DNA of 64,000 bases from Porites lobata (GCA_942486035.1 CALNXK010000006.1:6782001-6846000); one strand, 5' to 3'. Positions 11,372 to 23,688 are shown, counted from the stretch's first letter. The notes: a model not told the origin generated them from the letters alone. Program-made: numbers and translations.

Positions 11372-12751
11372 CTGGTACAAAATCTTAAAACGAAGAATCT
11401 TCTGGAGCGGGTTTTAAGGGGCGTTGTTCAATGCTAATGTTGCAAAGTGTGGAGTGGTTGAGGTGTGAATTAACCTACGAGCAGACGGTGCTTCTTCCTA
11501 TATTGGTTTGGAGGCGAGGGGAAAAGGACCCGCGCCGTTCCTTTTCCCCCTTTCCCCGAAAAAAAGCCTAATCGCCGGTTAGGTGTGAATGGGTTTAAGA
11601 CTGAAACAAAAGGGAAGAGAATAATCGCAGTCTATAATAAAATGCCTTGGTCCGCTTTTCGAAATAACAGACCGACGCGCTTTGTCATAAGAAAAGCTGG
11701 AACATTTTGTTTTTCGAAAATGTTGTAAAGTCCGAGGAAAATAGTGATAACTTCCAGGCCTTCAAGGGTTTAAATCATTGGCTTCGTTGTGGTATAATAT
11801 AGCCTCCCACGTAGGCGTTTTGTGGGGAGCTTGTGTTTCGTGTGCATGGGAGGCTCGGAAATATATGTGTATAGGCTGGATTCTCTGTCTGTTAATTCAT
11901 GCAAGCGAAAGGATTAAAAAATGGCATGGCTACTCCGGCAAACATGTAATGATAGAAAAACTTTTCCGTTAGATTTAACCCTTCAAAGAGGAAGAGTTCG
12001 ATAAGACTTCTCTTCTCAAACTTTAGTTTTCCCCCAGTCAGTTCCTGTGCCCAAGCAAATAGATGGTTTTCACTGTCACGTCATCAAATTGTAAAGTCAA
12101 AGTAGCGAGGTTTTACGAATTCTTATTTACACTGAGTTGAAGATAAACAAAAAGTAAATCTGTAAACAAGTTTCCATTCCCGTAGCATGTTTCATTTCGA
12201 AAATACAGCAATTTGAACTTCCGAGTTTTCACAATGCGTGACAGAAAAAATAGGAAAGCTGTCTCGTTGACAAAGACTCTCCTCTTGATTTTCAGCAGTA
12301 TAACCACTAAACATATTAGAAGATATGTTTATGCGTACGTATGCTAATTCTCGAGTGAAAAGAAAGAGCTTTTATAGAAAAAGTGAACTCCAGATGTTTT
12401 TGTTGAGTTCCGGCGGCCATATTGGTGCACCAAAACGGGGCACCAATATGGCGTCTCCATACAAAGCTCTACAAAGGTGGGTGAAACGTTTCGGCAAATA
12501 ACTCAGAAACTATGGCCCACAAAGACCTGAGACTTGGACAAATTCTTTATATATTAGTCTTTTATAACATTTCATTTTCTTGTCTTCTTCCACTAAAGGG
12601 TTTCCAATTTAATTTTTCGCTGCGTGACAGTGAAAACGATCTATAAGAAATAATTCCTTTATTTACCCCCGGCAGTATTTCAGTATAGCACTTGTATTAG
12701 TGGGGCCGAGCAAATGGCTGAAAGAAATAATTCAAATCAAACATAATAGGA
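11372..12751 (+). other. Spacer between TRIM copies 2 and 3, first part
   Basis: No gene. A further insert at about 11390-11620 is absent from unit 1; it carries TTTAAGGGG(C/T)GTTGTT near its left end and GTGAATGGGTTTA near its right, both also present at about 22015-22160. At 12410-12460 a short palindrome repeats GGCACCAATATGGCG on both strands. Confidence 0.5.
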
Positions 12752-12935
12752 TTAAGGATCCCAACTGACCGGAAGCAAACCGATTGGCTGTTTACAAGCG
12801 CGGTCTAGGATCTGAACTCGGGGCCACAGTGAACAAATCCAGCTAGCGGTCAGAACAGGACTTCGACTCGGGGCCTCCGAATTACAAGTCCAGCGCTCTA
12901 ACCGCTCGGCCACACCACCTCCTCCCACTCTTCCA
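12752..12935 (-). mobile_element. tRNA-derived SINE
   Basis: Read on the minus strand it begins with a tRNA-like head: GTGGCCGAGCGGTTAGAGCG (A-box-like), then GGCCCCGAGTCGAAGTCC (B-box-like). A tail in which the CCCCGAGTTCA segment recurs ends in CGGTCAGTTGGGATCC. This is a RNA polymerase III promoter layout without a functional tRNA fold, as in SINEs. A 113-codon minus-strand frame across it is an artefact of the repeat. Confidence 0.75.
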
Positions 12936-13737
12936 GTCTCCGCGCGGGTGTCACGTGTCAAGTCGTGTGCTCCCTCGTTCGCCTTGTCACAGGTCTGACC
13001 AGAAATAGAGAATTTGCTTTCACTGAATTTTAGATATTTTTGCCACTTTTCAAAATAAAACTTTTGCCAAACATCATAAACGTGATAAAGCATAAAAGAG
13101 TCATTCTCTTTTCATACATTCTTACATCTGAGCGGATACACTCCAACGCGGAAAAACCATCGAAGCATCAAAAAGAGTTTATAACTCAGAAATACGGTAA
13201 AAACATAGTAATTAAAGTTAGTACACTTAGCCGAGAAGGCTTCTTTAAAATCAAAACAGTAGGATTATTTCTGTTCACTTCTTTATTAGAAGCACCTCCT
13301 TAATTTAATGGACTGATCGTCAATTCAAGTAATTCAACGTCTCTTAACGACTATCTACAAATTCACCGAGCCGAGGTAGATAAACATGTATTCAGCAACG
13401 GCGAATATCAGTGATGTAAAATATCATGTAACTGATTTTCTAAAATACTTCAAGAGTTTATGACTTTCTGAGCTAAACAACTAATTCTCAGAAATGCATA
13501 CATCAAAATATGGCAGCTAATTGCTGAATGTAGGATATTTTTTAATTATTTGGAGATACGTCATAACCGGCAAAGGAACTCTATTTGATTGGTTTGATGT
13601 TGACGTAATAAAGTTGTTCAGTGTGGGTCAAATGGAAAAAAAGCTATTGTTTTTCCGCGGCATTGCCATTACTTTAATCGTCAAATACAAGCCTTCATTA
13701 TTATTTTCAAAACGTAGTTTGTTCGCGATCTTTTGCC
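12936..13737 (+). promoter_or_regulatory. Upstream and likely promoter region of TRIM copy 3
   Basis: No gene. Parts of 13010-13700 align with the upstream regions of copies 4, 5 and 6. Notable sites are a CRE-like TACGTCAT (13557-13564), an inverted CCAAT box TTTGATTGG (13584-13592) and TGACGTAATAAAG (13601-13613). The last recurs exactly before copy 5. Confidence 0.45.
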
Positions 13738-15807
13738 ATGGATATAAAGACCTTCCTGGACAATCTTCATGATGAGGTATCCTGTTCTGTGTGTATGTGC
13801 ACATTTACTGATCCAAAGCAGTTGCCTTGTTTTCACAGTTATTGTCTACAATGCCTGAACGATATTCAGCGTTCGAGCGGCGTTCAAGGTAAAATTACAT
13901 GCCCTGAGTGTAGAAGACAGTTCCAAATCCCTGGAAGTGGAAATCCCAGCGAGCTTCCCACTAATTTTCGTATCAACAGCTTGCTAGATGTGTTGACAAT
14001 TAAAGAGTGTACTACATCTAACGTGAAATGTGGAAACTGCGACAAGCGGAGCGCCCAGACCTTATATTGCTTTCAGTGTTGTTCTTTCTGGTGCGAGGAA
14101 TGTATTTTAGGACATAACATAATACGCACCAATAAAAAACACAAAACGCTGGCACTGAAAGATTTTCAAGAACAAGACATCGAGGCCGTGTTACACCGAC
14201 CAGCATTTTGTCAGAAGAAACACCATGAGAAAGAAGAGCTCAAGATATTTTGCAAAAATTGTCAAGTCGCCATTTGCAACACTTGTGCTGTAACACTTCA
14301 TGAACGTCATAGCAAAATGCTCTTACAAGAAGCCACTGATGCCCACAAGTCGCATATCAACTCCTTGATTGAATCCTTAAAAGAAAAAGCACAGCAAAAA
14401 CGAAAGGATATCGAACAATGCAGCCAAGATAGCATGGAAGTGCAAATGCAAATGGCCGAAGTAAAAAGTCAAGTGGCGGTGAGTGCGGACCAAATGTTTG
14501 AAATTATCGAAGAGAGGAAACAGCATGTTTTTGATGCAGTAGATGAACATGCGCAAAAATCACTGGAATCTCTCTTACAGAAAAAAGACGAAGTCGAAAA
14601 CCAGCTAGGAACAATTGATTCAGCCATTGCACGAACTGAAGCTCTGTTGAAACAAAGTTTCAGTACAGATGTCCTTGGTTTCAATGAAACATTTGATACA
14701 ATCCTACAGGAACAGGGCACCCAAGGTAACCGTGACTCTACCGAATGTATCAAGATTCCTCGGTTTAGTTTTAATAAACCTGAAAAACTGATTAACGTTT
14801 TGAACAGTGAAGGTATAGGTAATGTAAAAACTGTTGTTAACACAACTAAATCGCAACAATCAGGACCTAAAGGTAAGGAAAGTAATAAAGTAATTGCTGG
14901 GAATAATTTAGCAAATGATCGTGACAGTCCTTTTGAGGCTAAGGTACAAACCAGGCGCTTCAGACCTGTGCTATCGTTTGGACTAAAAGGTAAGTCTGTT
15001 GGAATGCTTAACGGGCCGTGGGGGGTGGCAGTGAATGATAGTGATGAAATTGCCGTGACAGACTGCTTTAACCACCGTATTTCTGTATTTAGAAGTAACG
15101 GTACCCACTTAAGATCGTTTGGCAAGAAAGGTAAGGGCAATGGTGAGTTCCAATACCCCACAGGGATCGCTTTTGATAGTCTTGGCAATATTGTTGTTGC
15201 AGACAATAGTAACCACCGGGTGCAAGTCCTTGATAGGAATGGTAACTTTCTTAGAAAATTTGGGGAACGTGGAAATCTTGATCATCAACTTAATTATCCT
15301 CAAGGTTTATCAGTAAACGGCAATGGTGATATTATTGTTGCTAATAGTGTGAACCAACTAATCAAAATATTTTCATCTAATGGGCAGTATTTAGGCAAAT
15401 TTGGAGGGGTAGGTTCTTTGATCAATCCCAATCACTGTATCCAACACGGTCAATATTTTATAGTCCCAGATTATGGTGATCACTCCATCAAAGTGTTTGA
15501 TCTTGGGGGAAAGTTAATTTCAAAATTTGGAAGGGAGGGGAACAAGGATGGAGAGTTCAATGGGGCCCATTATTTGTCAATTAACAAAGAAGGATTCCTT
15601 GCTGTTTGTGATACATTCAATCACAGAATTCAGGTATTTGAACTGAATGGAAAGTTTGTTACAAAGTTTGGATATGAAGGTAGCGAGAGGGGAGAGTTGA
15701 AGCATCCAAATTCTACAGCAAATCTTAGTGATGGAAAGATAGTTGTGTGTGACAAAGAAAACAACCGCATCCAGGTATTTGACTTGATACAGTCAACTCC
15801 CTTGTAA
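13738..15807 (+). CDS. TRIM-NHL protein, copy 3
   Basis: Single exon, 689 residues, intact. It has the same order as copy 1: C3HC4 RING (C16-C58), B-box 1 (about 98-135), B-box 2 (about 158-191, all Cys/His ligands present), coiled coil and six NHL repeats. The start ATG sits in GCCATGGAT. The coiled coil is the most diverged part, for example QQKRKDIEQCSQ in place of EKRKEFEQFNQK. The C-terminus is extended by a few residues (IQSTPL). Expected role: RING ubiquitin ligase with an NHL target-binding propeller. It is the middle member of the array, and its 3' flank is interrupted by the large inverted repeat that starts at 16988. Confidence 0.93.
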   Translation: MDIKTFLDNLHDEVSCSVCMCTFTDPKQLPCFHSYCLQCLNDIQRSSGVQGKITCPECRRQFQIPGSGNPSELPTNFRINSLLDVLTIKECTTSNVKCGNCDKRSAQTLYCFQCCSFWCEECILGHNIIRTNKKHKTLALKDFQEQDIEAVLHRPAFCQKKHHEKEELKIFCKNCQVAICNTCAVTLHERHSKMLLQEATDAHKSHINSLIESLKEKAQQKRKDIEQCSQDSMEVQMQMAEVKSQVAVSADQMFEIIEERKQHVFDAVDEHAQKSLESLLQKKDEVENQLGTIDSAIARTEALLKQSFSTDVLGFNETFDTILQEQGTQGNRDSTECIKIPRFSFNKPEKLINVLNSEGIGNVKTVVNTTKSQQSGPKGKESNKVIAGNNLANDRDSPFEAKVQTRRFRPVLSFGLKGKSVGMLNGPWGVAVNDSDEIAVTDCFNHRISVFRSNGTHLRSFGKKGKGNGEFQYPTGIAFDSLGNIVVADNSNHRVQVLDRNGNFLRKFGERGNLDHQLNYPQGLSVNGNGDIIVANSVNQLIKIFSSNGQYLGKFGGVGSLINPNHCIQHGQYFIVPDYGDHSIKVFDLGGKLISKFGREGNKDGEFNGAHYLSINKEGFLAVCDTFNHRIQVFELNGKFVTKFGYEGSERGELKHPNSTANLSDGKIVVCDKENNRIQVFDLIQSTPL

Positions 15808-16987
15808 GCAACCACCCTTGGGGCACGACAAAGTGGGGTCGCTTACGTGACGTGGGTTTGCACTGGAAAAATCAAGAAAATAAGCTCAAACTGAACTGAT
15901 TAACGTAATTACATGAAGTTATTACCTTACTAGCTAAAAATAGTCAAATAGACAACTGACAATAAAGTTTCACATCTAATAACCCAAACCCATGGAACTG
16001 TTGAAAAGCATTTTGCACCAATGTAATAATCCCCCTTTTTACCCACAGAAAACAAAAGAATATATCGAATTTCTGGCCTATAAAGTGGTCGCGGTAGCTT
16101 AAGAAATTTAAGTAGTGGTCGCTCACGAGAGTCTTTGAAACAGTGTTTGACTGAAAACAAAATGGTTATTTACAAAGTGGTCGCTTATGATCATGAGAAG
16201 TGGTCGATATAAGAGACTTGGCTGTATGGCATGCTCTTGGTCGCTCACGAGAGTCTTTGAAAGAGTGTTTGACTGAAAACAAAATGGTTATTTACAAAGT
16301 GGTCGCTTATGATCATGAGAAGTGGTCGATATAAGAGACTTGACTGTATGGCATGCTCTAGTCTTAGTAGAAACAACTTATTAGTGTTTCACGTGTTTGA
16401 AAAAAATATTGATGAAGTCAGGGTCGTTTACTTCCTTGATGTTTCTTGTATAATATATTGCATCCTTAGCAGTTTCTGTGTTTCGTTAATATGTGACCTT
16501 TTTCGTAACTTTTAACTACCTAACCCAGCTCAGTAATTAAAAATTATAGTCAGGCGTTCAATTGATAAATATATTTTAGACAACGTTCTCCATTTTTGTA
16601 CCAATCAACTTGTTCAATAGCAAAACTAGAGTAGAGGTTCATATTTTTTGTACCAAACTGCTTACAGTCCACTTAGGATGTTTACTTAAAGTTGTTTGTT
16701 GGTTCCCTGTAGACATTATATTTCTCAGCAAAACTGTTCTTCCAAGTCCGTTATTTGTTTATCTATGTAAACGATAATGTTATTTTCTGCACTTGTTTGT
16801 ATCATTTTTGCCAATATATACAACAACAGACTGTAAGCAGTAGGTTTATTTTCTTATTCACAGATCTGTAGGGCACAAGCTTCGAGCAGCAAGTCGATCG
16901 CTAGACGAGAGAAGCGAAGGCGTCAGTCGTCTTGGCTGACGCTCTCGCTTTGCAAGTCACGCGCCCCCGCCGCTCGACACTCGCGTA
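15808..16987 (+). other. 3' flank of TRIM copy 3
   Basis: No gene. The region 16540-16980 is a diverged copy of the flanks of the other units (for example 16560-16660 with 9650-9770). The conserved AATAAACTTC end motif was not found before 16988, so the 3' end may have been lost or moved. Confidence 0.4.
16115..16362. repeat. Two tandem copies of a ~121-bp unit
   Basis: Copy one spans about 16115-16235 and copy two 16236-16362. They are nearly identical from GGTCGCTCACGAGAGTC to GGCATGCTCT, differing at only a few positions, which points to a recent duplication. The unit is rich in GTGGTCGCTTA-type motifs that also occur near 15830 and 52390. Confidence 0.8.
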
Positions 16988-17830
16988 TTAAGAGCGGATG
17001 TCAGTAAATATCGACCAGAGGTCTACAAAAGTGAAAAATCGAAAATTCTCAAAAAAATTCACAAAGTAGCACTAGGTAAGCTATTAACATAAATGTAATT
17101 TTTACTTCGATCCGATAATTATTTTCCACCTACGGGGGGGTTATTGGTTTCGCGGCTCTCGGACCGGGTTTTCCAGGCCCGAGACCATGTGTCACAAAAA
17201 AATCGTTTTAAAATTCAAATCCACTGTAATGTGGACAACAAATAACTTATTCCGAAGAGTACTTAATTGCACACATTCTAAGTGGTGATTTACTCAGTTT
17301 GAACGAAAGTGTAATATTTTGGAGATTTTTCATTATTTTCAATATTTTGAACGTTTTCGTTCAATGAAAAAATGGCAAATTTCAAAGCCCAAAATCGTCG
17401 ACTGGTACCTCGATTTCAGTAACGAGTCTTATACCACGTTAAAGAGCGTTATCTCTTCTTTCAAAATCTGTTTTCAAAACTACGGGCAACTTAAAAGAAA
17501 ATTTTTGAGGCCAAAAAATACAAGTAGTACTTTTCTGAAATTTGAGCTTTCCAGACGCGGCGGGCCGATGCTAAAAACTTGGAAAAATACAGTAAGAAAT
17601 CAGTTTGAGCAATAGTGGTTTCATGTTATCAGCTTTCAGAAACCAAGACGTGTTTATACAGCGATCTGATATAAATTAATGCCGTTTGCTATCAAGAAAG
17701 GCAGATTTGAGCTGTCAACTCCTGCCAAGTGCACCAGTCACGTGAAGTTGTCAAAGGGAGGGCAAAGCACTAATATTAAAAAGTCTTAAAATTCAAAACG
17801 TTTTACGTCCATGAAATCAGATTTTAACGT
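16988..17830 (+). repeat. Left arm of a ~840-bp inverted repeat
   Basis: The reverse complement of this arm is found at about 20671-21501 with high identity by eye. It contains a 98-codon open frame (17319-17615, beginning MEIFHYFQYF) that is also open in the other arm. The outer ends of both arms read TTAA then GAGCGGATGTCAG. It may be one end of a composite element or one of two inverted copies of a repeat family; I do not recognise the peptide. Confidence 0.75.
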
Positions 17831-20670
17831 ACAAAACAATGTTGTGAATGTCTGTTGTTCGTACCTTAGCATGGTGTTTCCATATATTGGAAATGTCAAG
17901 TATCCACACGGGAGAACATACCAAACAACAACGTTTCAAATCCAAGCGCCGAAAGATCGTAAACGGCAAAGATTGCGTTACATTTCACAGAACGACCGCT
18001 TACCACTGTTGTCACTCCTTTTTTCGCTGGAAGCTACGAGGAGTTTCTATTCCGTCGTGAATGATTCTTGATCAGCGTTTCCTTGAAAGTACGACCCCGG
18101 ACAGGTGATAACTGAGGAGGTTTCGTCAAGACTCCTGTTGTTCAGTTTCGGTCTTTAGCAGGTGCGTAGTCAGGAGGAGGTACGCCCAACTTTTTCTACA
18201 TCTTCTTCCCCCCCCCCCCCCACCCCAAATCTCAACATTTTTTAAGGTGCCTTTATTAAAGGTGGGGTTAACGGTTGGAAGCAAAAGCATTTTTGCTGTT
18301 TATGAAATGACACAACCTCTAAAATTCTTTAATTCTGTCGGCTTGTTAAGTTCATTGACGTCAACCGTTTATCATTAATTCAGCTATTAAAAATCAAGCT
18401 TGTAGTACCTCCGACTTTAGTTTACAAATGACTCTTTTTACCCCTTTTTGTCACATTATTTTTGACCGACAAAAGCACCACACATTGACGTAATTGTGCC
18501 CTACGTCGTCTACTCCGAAGACAGGTCGTGGAGAAAACAACGCGTTCACGCTTTACATCATCAAGCTTGCTATATAAATAAATCATGCAAGATTCGGTTC
18601 TCCAATTAATGTCGTCGCTTCTCTGGAAACCGATTTTTTTTAGTTATGTTTACTTCATTCTATTTTTTTTCCCCAACGTTTTCGGCTACGCACGTGCAAA
18701 CCGTGCGTACAAGTAGCTACGCCCCTGTTTAGTCTCCTTAGCCCTGAGCGGGAGTTCAGGATGTGGTCCACCCAGTATTTCACGTCTCTTTTAAATGAGA
18801 GGCAGCACTTCTTGTTTACCGTTTCGTTATCAGACAGCGCTTAGGCTCTTAGCCTTTCATTTAATTTTGATCAAATTTTTATCATTTAGTTACTCAGTAT
18901 ACGTTCGATCCCGTCCTTGTAAACTTATACTTTTATACTTTAAGGGAGCTTAATACCTATATTTAGTTTTTCTTCGTTTAGTGTCGTCCAAAAGACCCAG
19001 TTTTTTGGCATTTTTTAAAAAAGCAAGAAAAAGAATTAAACGACAAGGTTTTTTTTTTTGGACTTAGATTAATCCTTTTAATCTAAAAAATTAGCATTAT
19101 AACATCATTTCGAGGCATAAAACGTTCGGTGGTGTATCCTCTTTGCTCTTTACCCTTTTTGGGCCTTTTTTTATGAAATTGACCATCAAATTTTCCGCCA
19201 TATTGGGTTTGTGTCGATTTGGTGACCATGTCTTGTTGTTTTCAGTCTCCACGGCAATGATGCTGGTGTTTCAGGCCTCCCGTTCTCAGATTTCTTGTGA
19301 TTTTTTTTTTCACCCCACCGACCGACCCACCCAAAGCCAGGAAACCTATTCGACGCTAAACGAACGAAAAGGGGATGACCTAAGCCTTATGGTTTCTTTT
19401 TGGGCTTCCTCACCACATTGCTTCTGCGTGTTTCTGTGTACTTGTCTTTTGCTTTGTTATGTTCTTTTTTGTCGGTAAAATAAACTGAAACTGTACAAAG
19501 ACCCTCAATATTCCCTTTGGAGGTTCTCGAACGCGCATAAAAAAAAATGAAAAACGCGATGATTTATTGACCGCAAGGGCAATGGGGTGGGGTTAGGGAT
19601 CGTTACTGCGCTCCGGTTCACTCGTACGCTGTCAAATGGTCCCGAAATACAAAATGAAAAATGACTGTGGACAGACTATTCACGTCTAGACATCAAGCAT
19701 CTTTTAAGATGGGACTTATCGCCTCTCCCTGTTTATGGAGTTGATTCAAGGTGTTGACGTTAATTTCGTGATGCTCTGCATGTTGCCAGGACATGTTTCA
19801 AAAGGGCCTTTCCAAAGGTACGGAGTCCGCCGTCACCTTGTCAACCGTGCGAGAAATGATGTACTTCTCAAAAACAAAGAGAAGTTATTTGCGATTTGCC
19901 CCGCCCCTACCCCCGAAAGTCCCCGACAGGACCGCTTCAAAGTACTCCCCATGTGGTTGCGCGGGGGATAGTAACAGGTCTACCTAATTGCACCGTGCAT
20001 CAATGACAGTTTAGCTCAATCAGAAGCCCCTTTTCCCTGGCTAGTTCAAGGTGTGTGCACCTGCTTTAAGCTGTTGTTTTCGGTTCTTACTGAAATTTTT
20101 GATCTTGAGGAAATTCACAACGACAGGAGCAGGTTATGGGCTTTTTTCCTAGCCCTAATCCTACATCACGGGAAATCCCTCAGGTTAGGCAAGAATTCGA
20201 TAATCCTTCCATAATCATCCATTTTTTCACCGCGTGAATTGGGTATTTTTAGCTTATTTCGAGGAAATACCTTTTGCTTCAAATCCAGGGTGGGCTTTTA
20301 AACACATTTTTTAAGCCAAATGGTTTTCGCGAGAATCTGCTTACCCGAACTTTTCGCATAAAAAACGATAAATACCCGAAAAAAGCTCATGTTGTTGTTG
20401 GTGGTGGCATATTTCCGATAAATTCAGCTCATTGTCTCGTGAAGAAGAGTTCAGATCCGTGCCGCGCGCCTCTCGAGGCAAGCGTTCCGTCGAAATGCGA
20501 GCCCAAAAACAGGTGGTAAGCGGTCAGTCTGTGAAAAGTAACGCAATCTCCGTCGTTTGAGAGCAGCCGAAGATGCTCTTGCCGATGCTGTCCTTGATGT
20601 CTTTTACTTCCAGTATCTAGGAAACCCAGCTAAGGTATGAAACATACACTCGTAGGCATTGTTCTGTCCG
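17831..20670. other. Unknown DNA between the inverted arms
   Basis: No convincing gene. A possible small element at about 18159-18728 has CAGGTGCGTAGTC and GCTACGCCCCTG ends, with TTTAG directly outside each. T-, C- and G-runs occur at 18205-18222, 18660-18675 and 19050-19060. I found no transposase motif in the frames here. Confidence 0.4.
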
Positions 20671-21501
20671 CTAAAGTCTAATTCCTGGACGCAGAAACGT
20701 TGTGCCTTTTTAAGTTTATTATTGTGCTTTGCCCTTTAACAACCCTACGTGACTCGTGCGTTTGGTAGCAGAAGATGGCTAAACTCTGCTTTTCTTGTTG
20801 GAAAACGGCTTTAAATTTATCAGATCGCTCGATAAACACGTGTTGGTTTCTGATAGCTGATAACGTTAAATCGCTGTTGCTCAAACTGATTTCTTATTGC
20901 ATTTTTCTGAGTTTTTAGCATCGACCCGCTGAGTCTGGAAAGCTCAAATTTCAGAAAAGTACTACTTGTATTTTTTGGCCTCAAACGTTTTCTTTTAAGT
21001 TGCCCGTAGTTTTGAAAACAGATTTTGAAAGAAGAGATAACGCTCTTTAACGTGGTATAAGACTCATTACTGAAATCGAGGTACCAGTCGACGATTTTGG
21101 GCTTTGAAATTTGCCATTTTTTCATTGAACGAAAACGTTCAAAATATTGAAAATAATGAAAAATCTCCAAAATATTACACTTTCGTTCAAACTGAGTAAA
21201 TCACCACTTAGAATGTGTGCAATTAAGTACTCTTCTGAATAAGTTATTTGTTGTCCACATTACAATGGATTTGAATTTTAAAACGATTTTTTTGCGACAC
21301 ATGGTCCCTGTCCTGGAAAACCCGGTCCGAGGGCCGCGAAACCAATAACCGCCCCGTACGTGGAAAATAATTATCGGATCGAAGTAAAATTTACATTTCT
21401 GTTAATAGCTTACCTAGTGCTACTTTGTAAATTTTTTTGAGAATTTTCGATTTTTCACTTTTGCAGACCTCTGGTCGATATTTACTGACATCCGCTCTTA
21501 A
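20671..21501 (-). repeat. Right arm of the ~840-bp inverted repeat
   Basis: Inverted copy of 16988-17830. The shared frame is longer here (20820-21170, 116 codons), because the TAG that ends it in the left arm is CAG. Confidence 0.75.
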
Positions 21502-21717
21502 TGTGTCACTTTCCAAGCTTTGAAGCAAAGTAAAGACTTTTTGCCGTTCAGTCTGTAACAAAGATTGTTTTAGATTATGCAAGAGTTAATATGCTAATAA
21601 TATTATAAGAGCTAAGGCCATTGTGCTTCGGTAATACATATGATACTGTTATGATTATTAACGTAAATTTTCTGCCTGGGAAGGTGAGGGGCATGGCCTG
21701 CAGGATGGTTACTCAGG

Positions 21718-21905
21718 GGAGCAAGGGTGACGTAGTGGTGAGAGCACCCGCCTCCCACCAATGTGGCAGGGGTTCAAAACCCGCGTCGAGGCCATATGGA
21801 GGCTGAGTTTGTTGTTGGTCCTTTTCTTTGCTCCGAGAGGTTTTTATGCGGGTACTCCGGCATTCCCCTCTCCTTAGATACCTACATTTCCAAATTCCAT
21901 ATGGA
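21718..21905 (+). mobile_element. tRNA-derived SINE
   Basis: The A-box-like GACGTAGTGGTGAGAGCAC and B-box-like GGGGTTCAAAACCC lie about 35 bases apart. They are followed by a non-tRNA tail (GAGTTTGTTGTTGGTCC, then TTGCTCCGAGAGG) ending near TTTCCAAATTCCATATGG. Head-tail structure and spacing fit a SINE, and I recall this tail as common in cnidarian genomes. Confidence 0.75.
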
Positions 21906-23688
21906 TATGGCACGCATGGACACGTTCAAACGGTTTTTTGAAGTTTTGCACGACCGGCACTGAGACCGAAGCAAAGTTCGGCGCGAGAACTCAACGCGAC
22001 ACGAGCATGCTTGCAGGCTTTAAGGGGTGTTGTTTCTTACATGTTGCTCAGCTACCTAGCCTCACAGTTGTTTTTGTCTTGTCACGCAACGCAAAAGGGA
22101 AGAACGTTGCGTGACGAGACAAGGGAGATTAGGCCACTCGATATTGACATGTGAATGGGTTCAGAGAAAATAGGAACCACTTTAAATTACCAGGGCCGGG
22201 TGCCTCAGTTTGTAATAAAAAAGTCTGCACACTTTGTGCCTGCTATACATCTTGGTAACCTCTGAAAATATATCTTCTTTTGATATGCTGGATTATCTGA
22301 GAGAAAACTTGCACAGCAGTAGCTACACTGTTCACAGTCCCCTATTTTTCCATAAGATTGTCAGGATCGAATACTTACACGCAGCCATCTTGGATGAGTG
22401 TCAAATCTACCTAAGGGGCGCGGGACAGTTTGGAAGGAAGCTGGAGCCCAAAAGCACTTCATAAACCCATACTTATGAGCTCCTGGAGGAAGCTATTTTT
22501 CTCGTCTCCCTTCCCCCACCGCCATAAATCCCGACGCCCTCCTGGTAAATATGAAACCAGGATGGCCGCCCACAACGATGCTCGATCCTGAGAATCTTAT
22601 CGAAAAATAGGGGACTACATGATAGGTCTAAGCTGTGGTAGTATCTTGGTACGGGTATCGCAGTGAAACTACAGCTGTCCATCGATTAGTTGTGGGTTGT
22701 GCTTATGGTTGAGTGAGTACTTGCTACCCGGTGGTTCTGCTGAGTTCATAAGGCCAAACTGTACATGAAACTGCACCTCATGCGTTCCGTATCGTTTCTC
22801 CACAATTCAATCATATGCAAAGACTTCGATCTACCTAAGTCTAAGCCAGCGGTATCACAGGAAAATCAGGCTTTTTATTCAGTCTTTAATACCAAAGCGA
22901 ATGTACGTCTTTACTGTCCACAATCGCCTATTTTTTCGTAAGATCGTTGGGATCGAGCGCTTACCGGTACAGCAACATTGAAAGGCAGCTTTTTACTTTA
23001 AATCGACGGATTGCCAGCCTGTCCAGCGGAGCGTTCCCGTAAAGACCATATAAGGGAGTACCTTCCCCCGCGACTGCCAGACTCTTTTAACGATCGGTAC
23101 GAGTACGAATGTTCAACATCGAGAAGATATCAGCGAGTAAACGGCTCCTGGTAGATATACATCAACTTAACTGCGCCAAGGTAAAATTATCATTAATGAC
23201 TAGAGGTAATCATTGATTACGAATCCGCGTTCGTCACTAACGGAAACGAAATCGAATCGAAAGGAGTCCAGTTTCCCGACCGAGATGCCCCTGATAAAAT
23301 TAGTAGGAGCACCTAATCGGCAGTCGCCCCCGATACCTTGAAAATTTGTGGCTTTGCACCACAGGAACACCAAGGTTACGATGCGTTCTACGAACGACCA
23401 GTACTGAGATGTATGATATATTAATAACACCTGACAGATTTTCTTAAAATATGAATAGTTTATGATTTTATGGGTGCATCAACACTTTTCAGAGATGCCC
23501 AGGCATAATATAGGATAGCTAATTGCGGGATATTTTTGGATATTTCGAAATAAATCAAAAATGCAAAGTAACTCTTGTCGGTCACAAGGAAAAACCGATA
23601 TTGGTCTTTTGCATAACCATGTCTTAAATCGTCAACAGCAAGCCTACATCACGGTGGTTTCAAAGCGTAGTTGCTGCCGACCTCTTCC
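21906..23688 (+). other. Spacer upstream of TRIM copy 4
   Basis: No gene. A stretch at 22080-22130 holds an imperfect palindrome with CACGCAACG and CGTTGCGTG. From about 22800 the sequence aligns with the upstream region of copy 5 (from about 25320), so the duplicated unit starts near 22.8 kb. The CRE-like site of the other promoters is degenerate here (near 23551). Confidence 0.45.
22335..22625. mobile_element. Palindromic MITE
   Basis: Inverted arms: the left carries AGTCCCCTATTTTTCC and ATAAGATTGTCAGGATCGA (22340-22370). The right has GATCCTGAGAATCTTAT and AAAAATAGGGGACT (22585-22618). A diverged single arm occurs at about 22915-22965. Confidence 0.65.

Noticed and set aside
12752..13093. 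Minus-strand 113-codon frame
   Set aside because: It translates the body of a tRNA-derived SINE.
14469..15206. 245-codon minus-strand frame
   Set aside because: It is antisense to the intact TRIM-NHL copy 3 and mirrors its codon pattern.
18159..18728. hAT element with CAGGTGCGTAGTC and GCTACGCCCCTG ends
   Set aside because: Only short ends are inverted and the 8-bp duplication expected for hAT is absent (TTTAG only), so I noted it but did not list it as an element.
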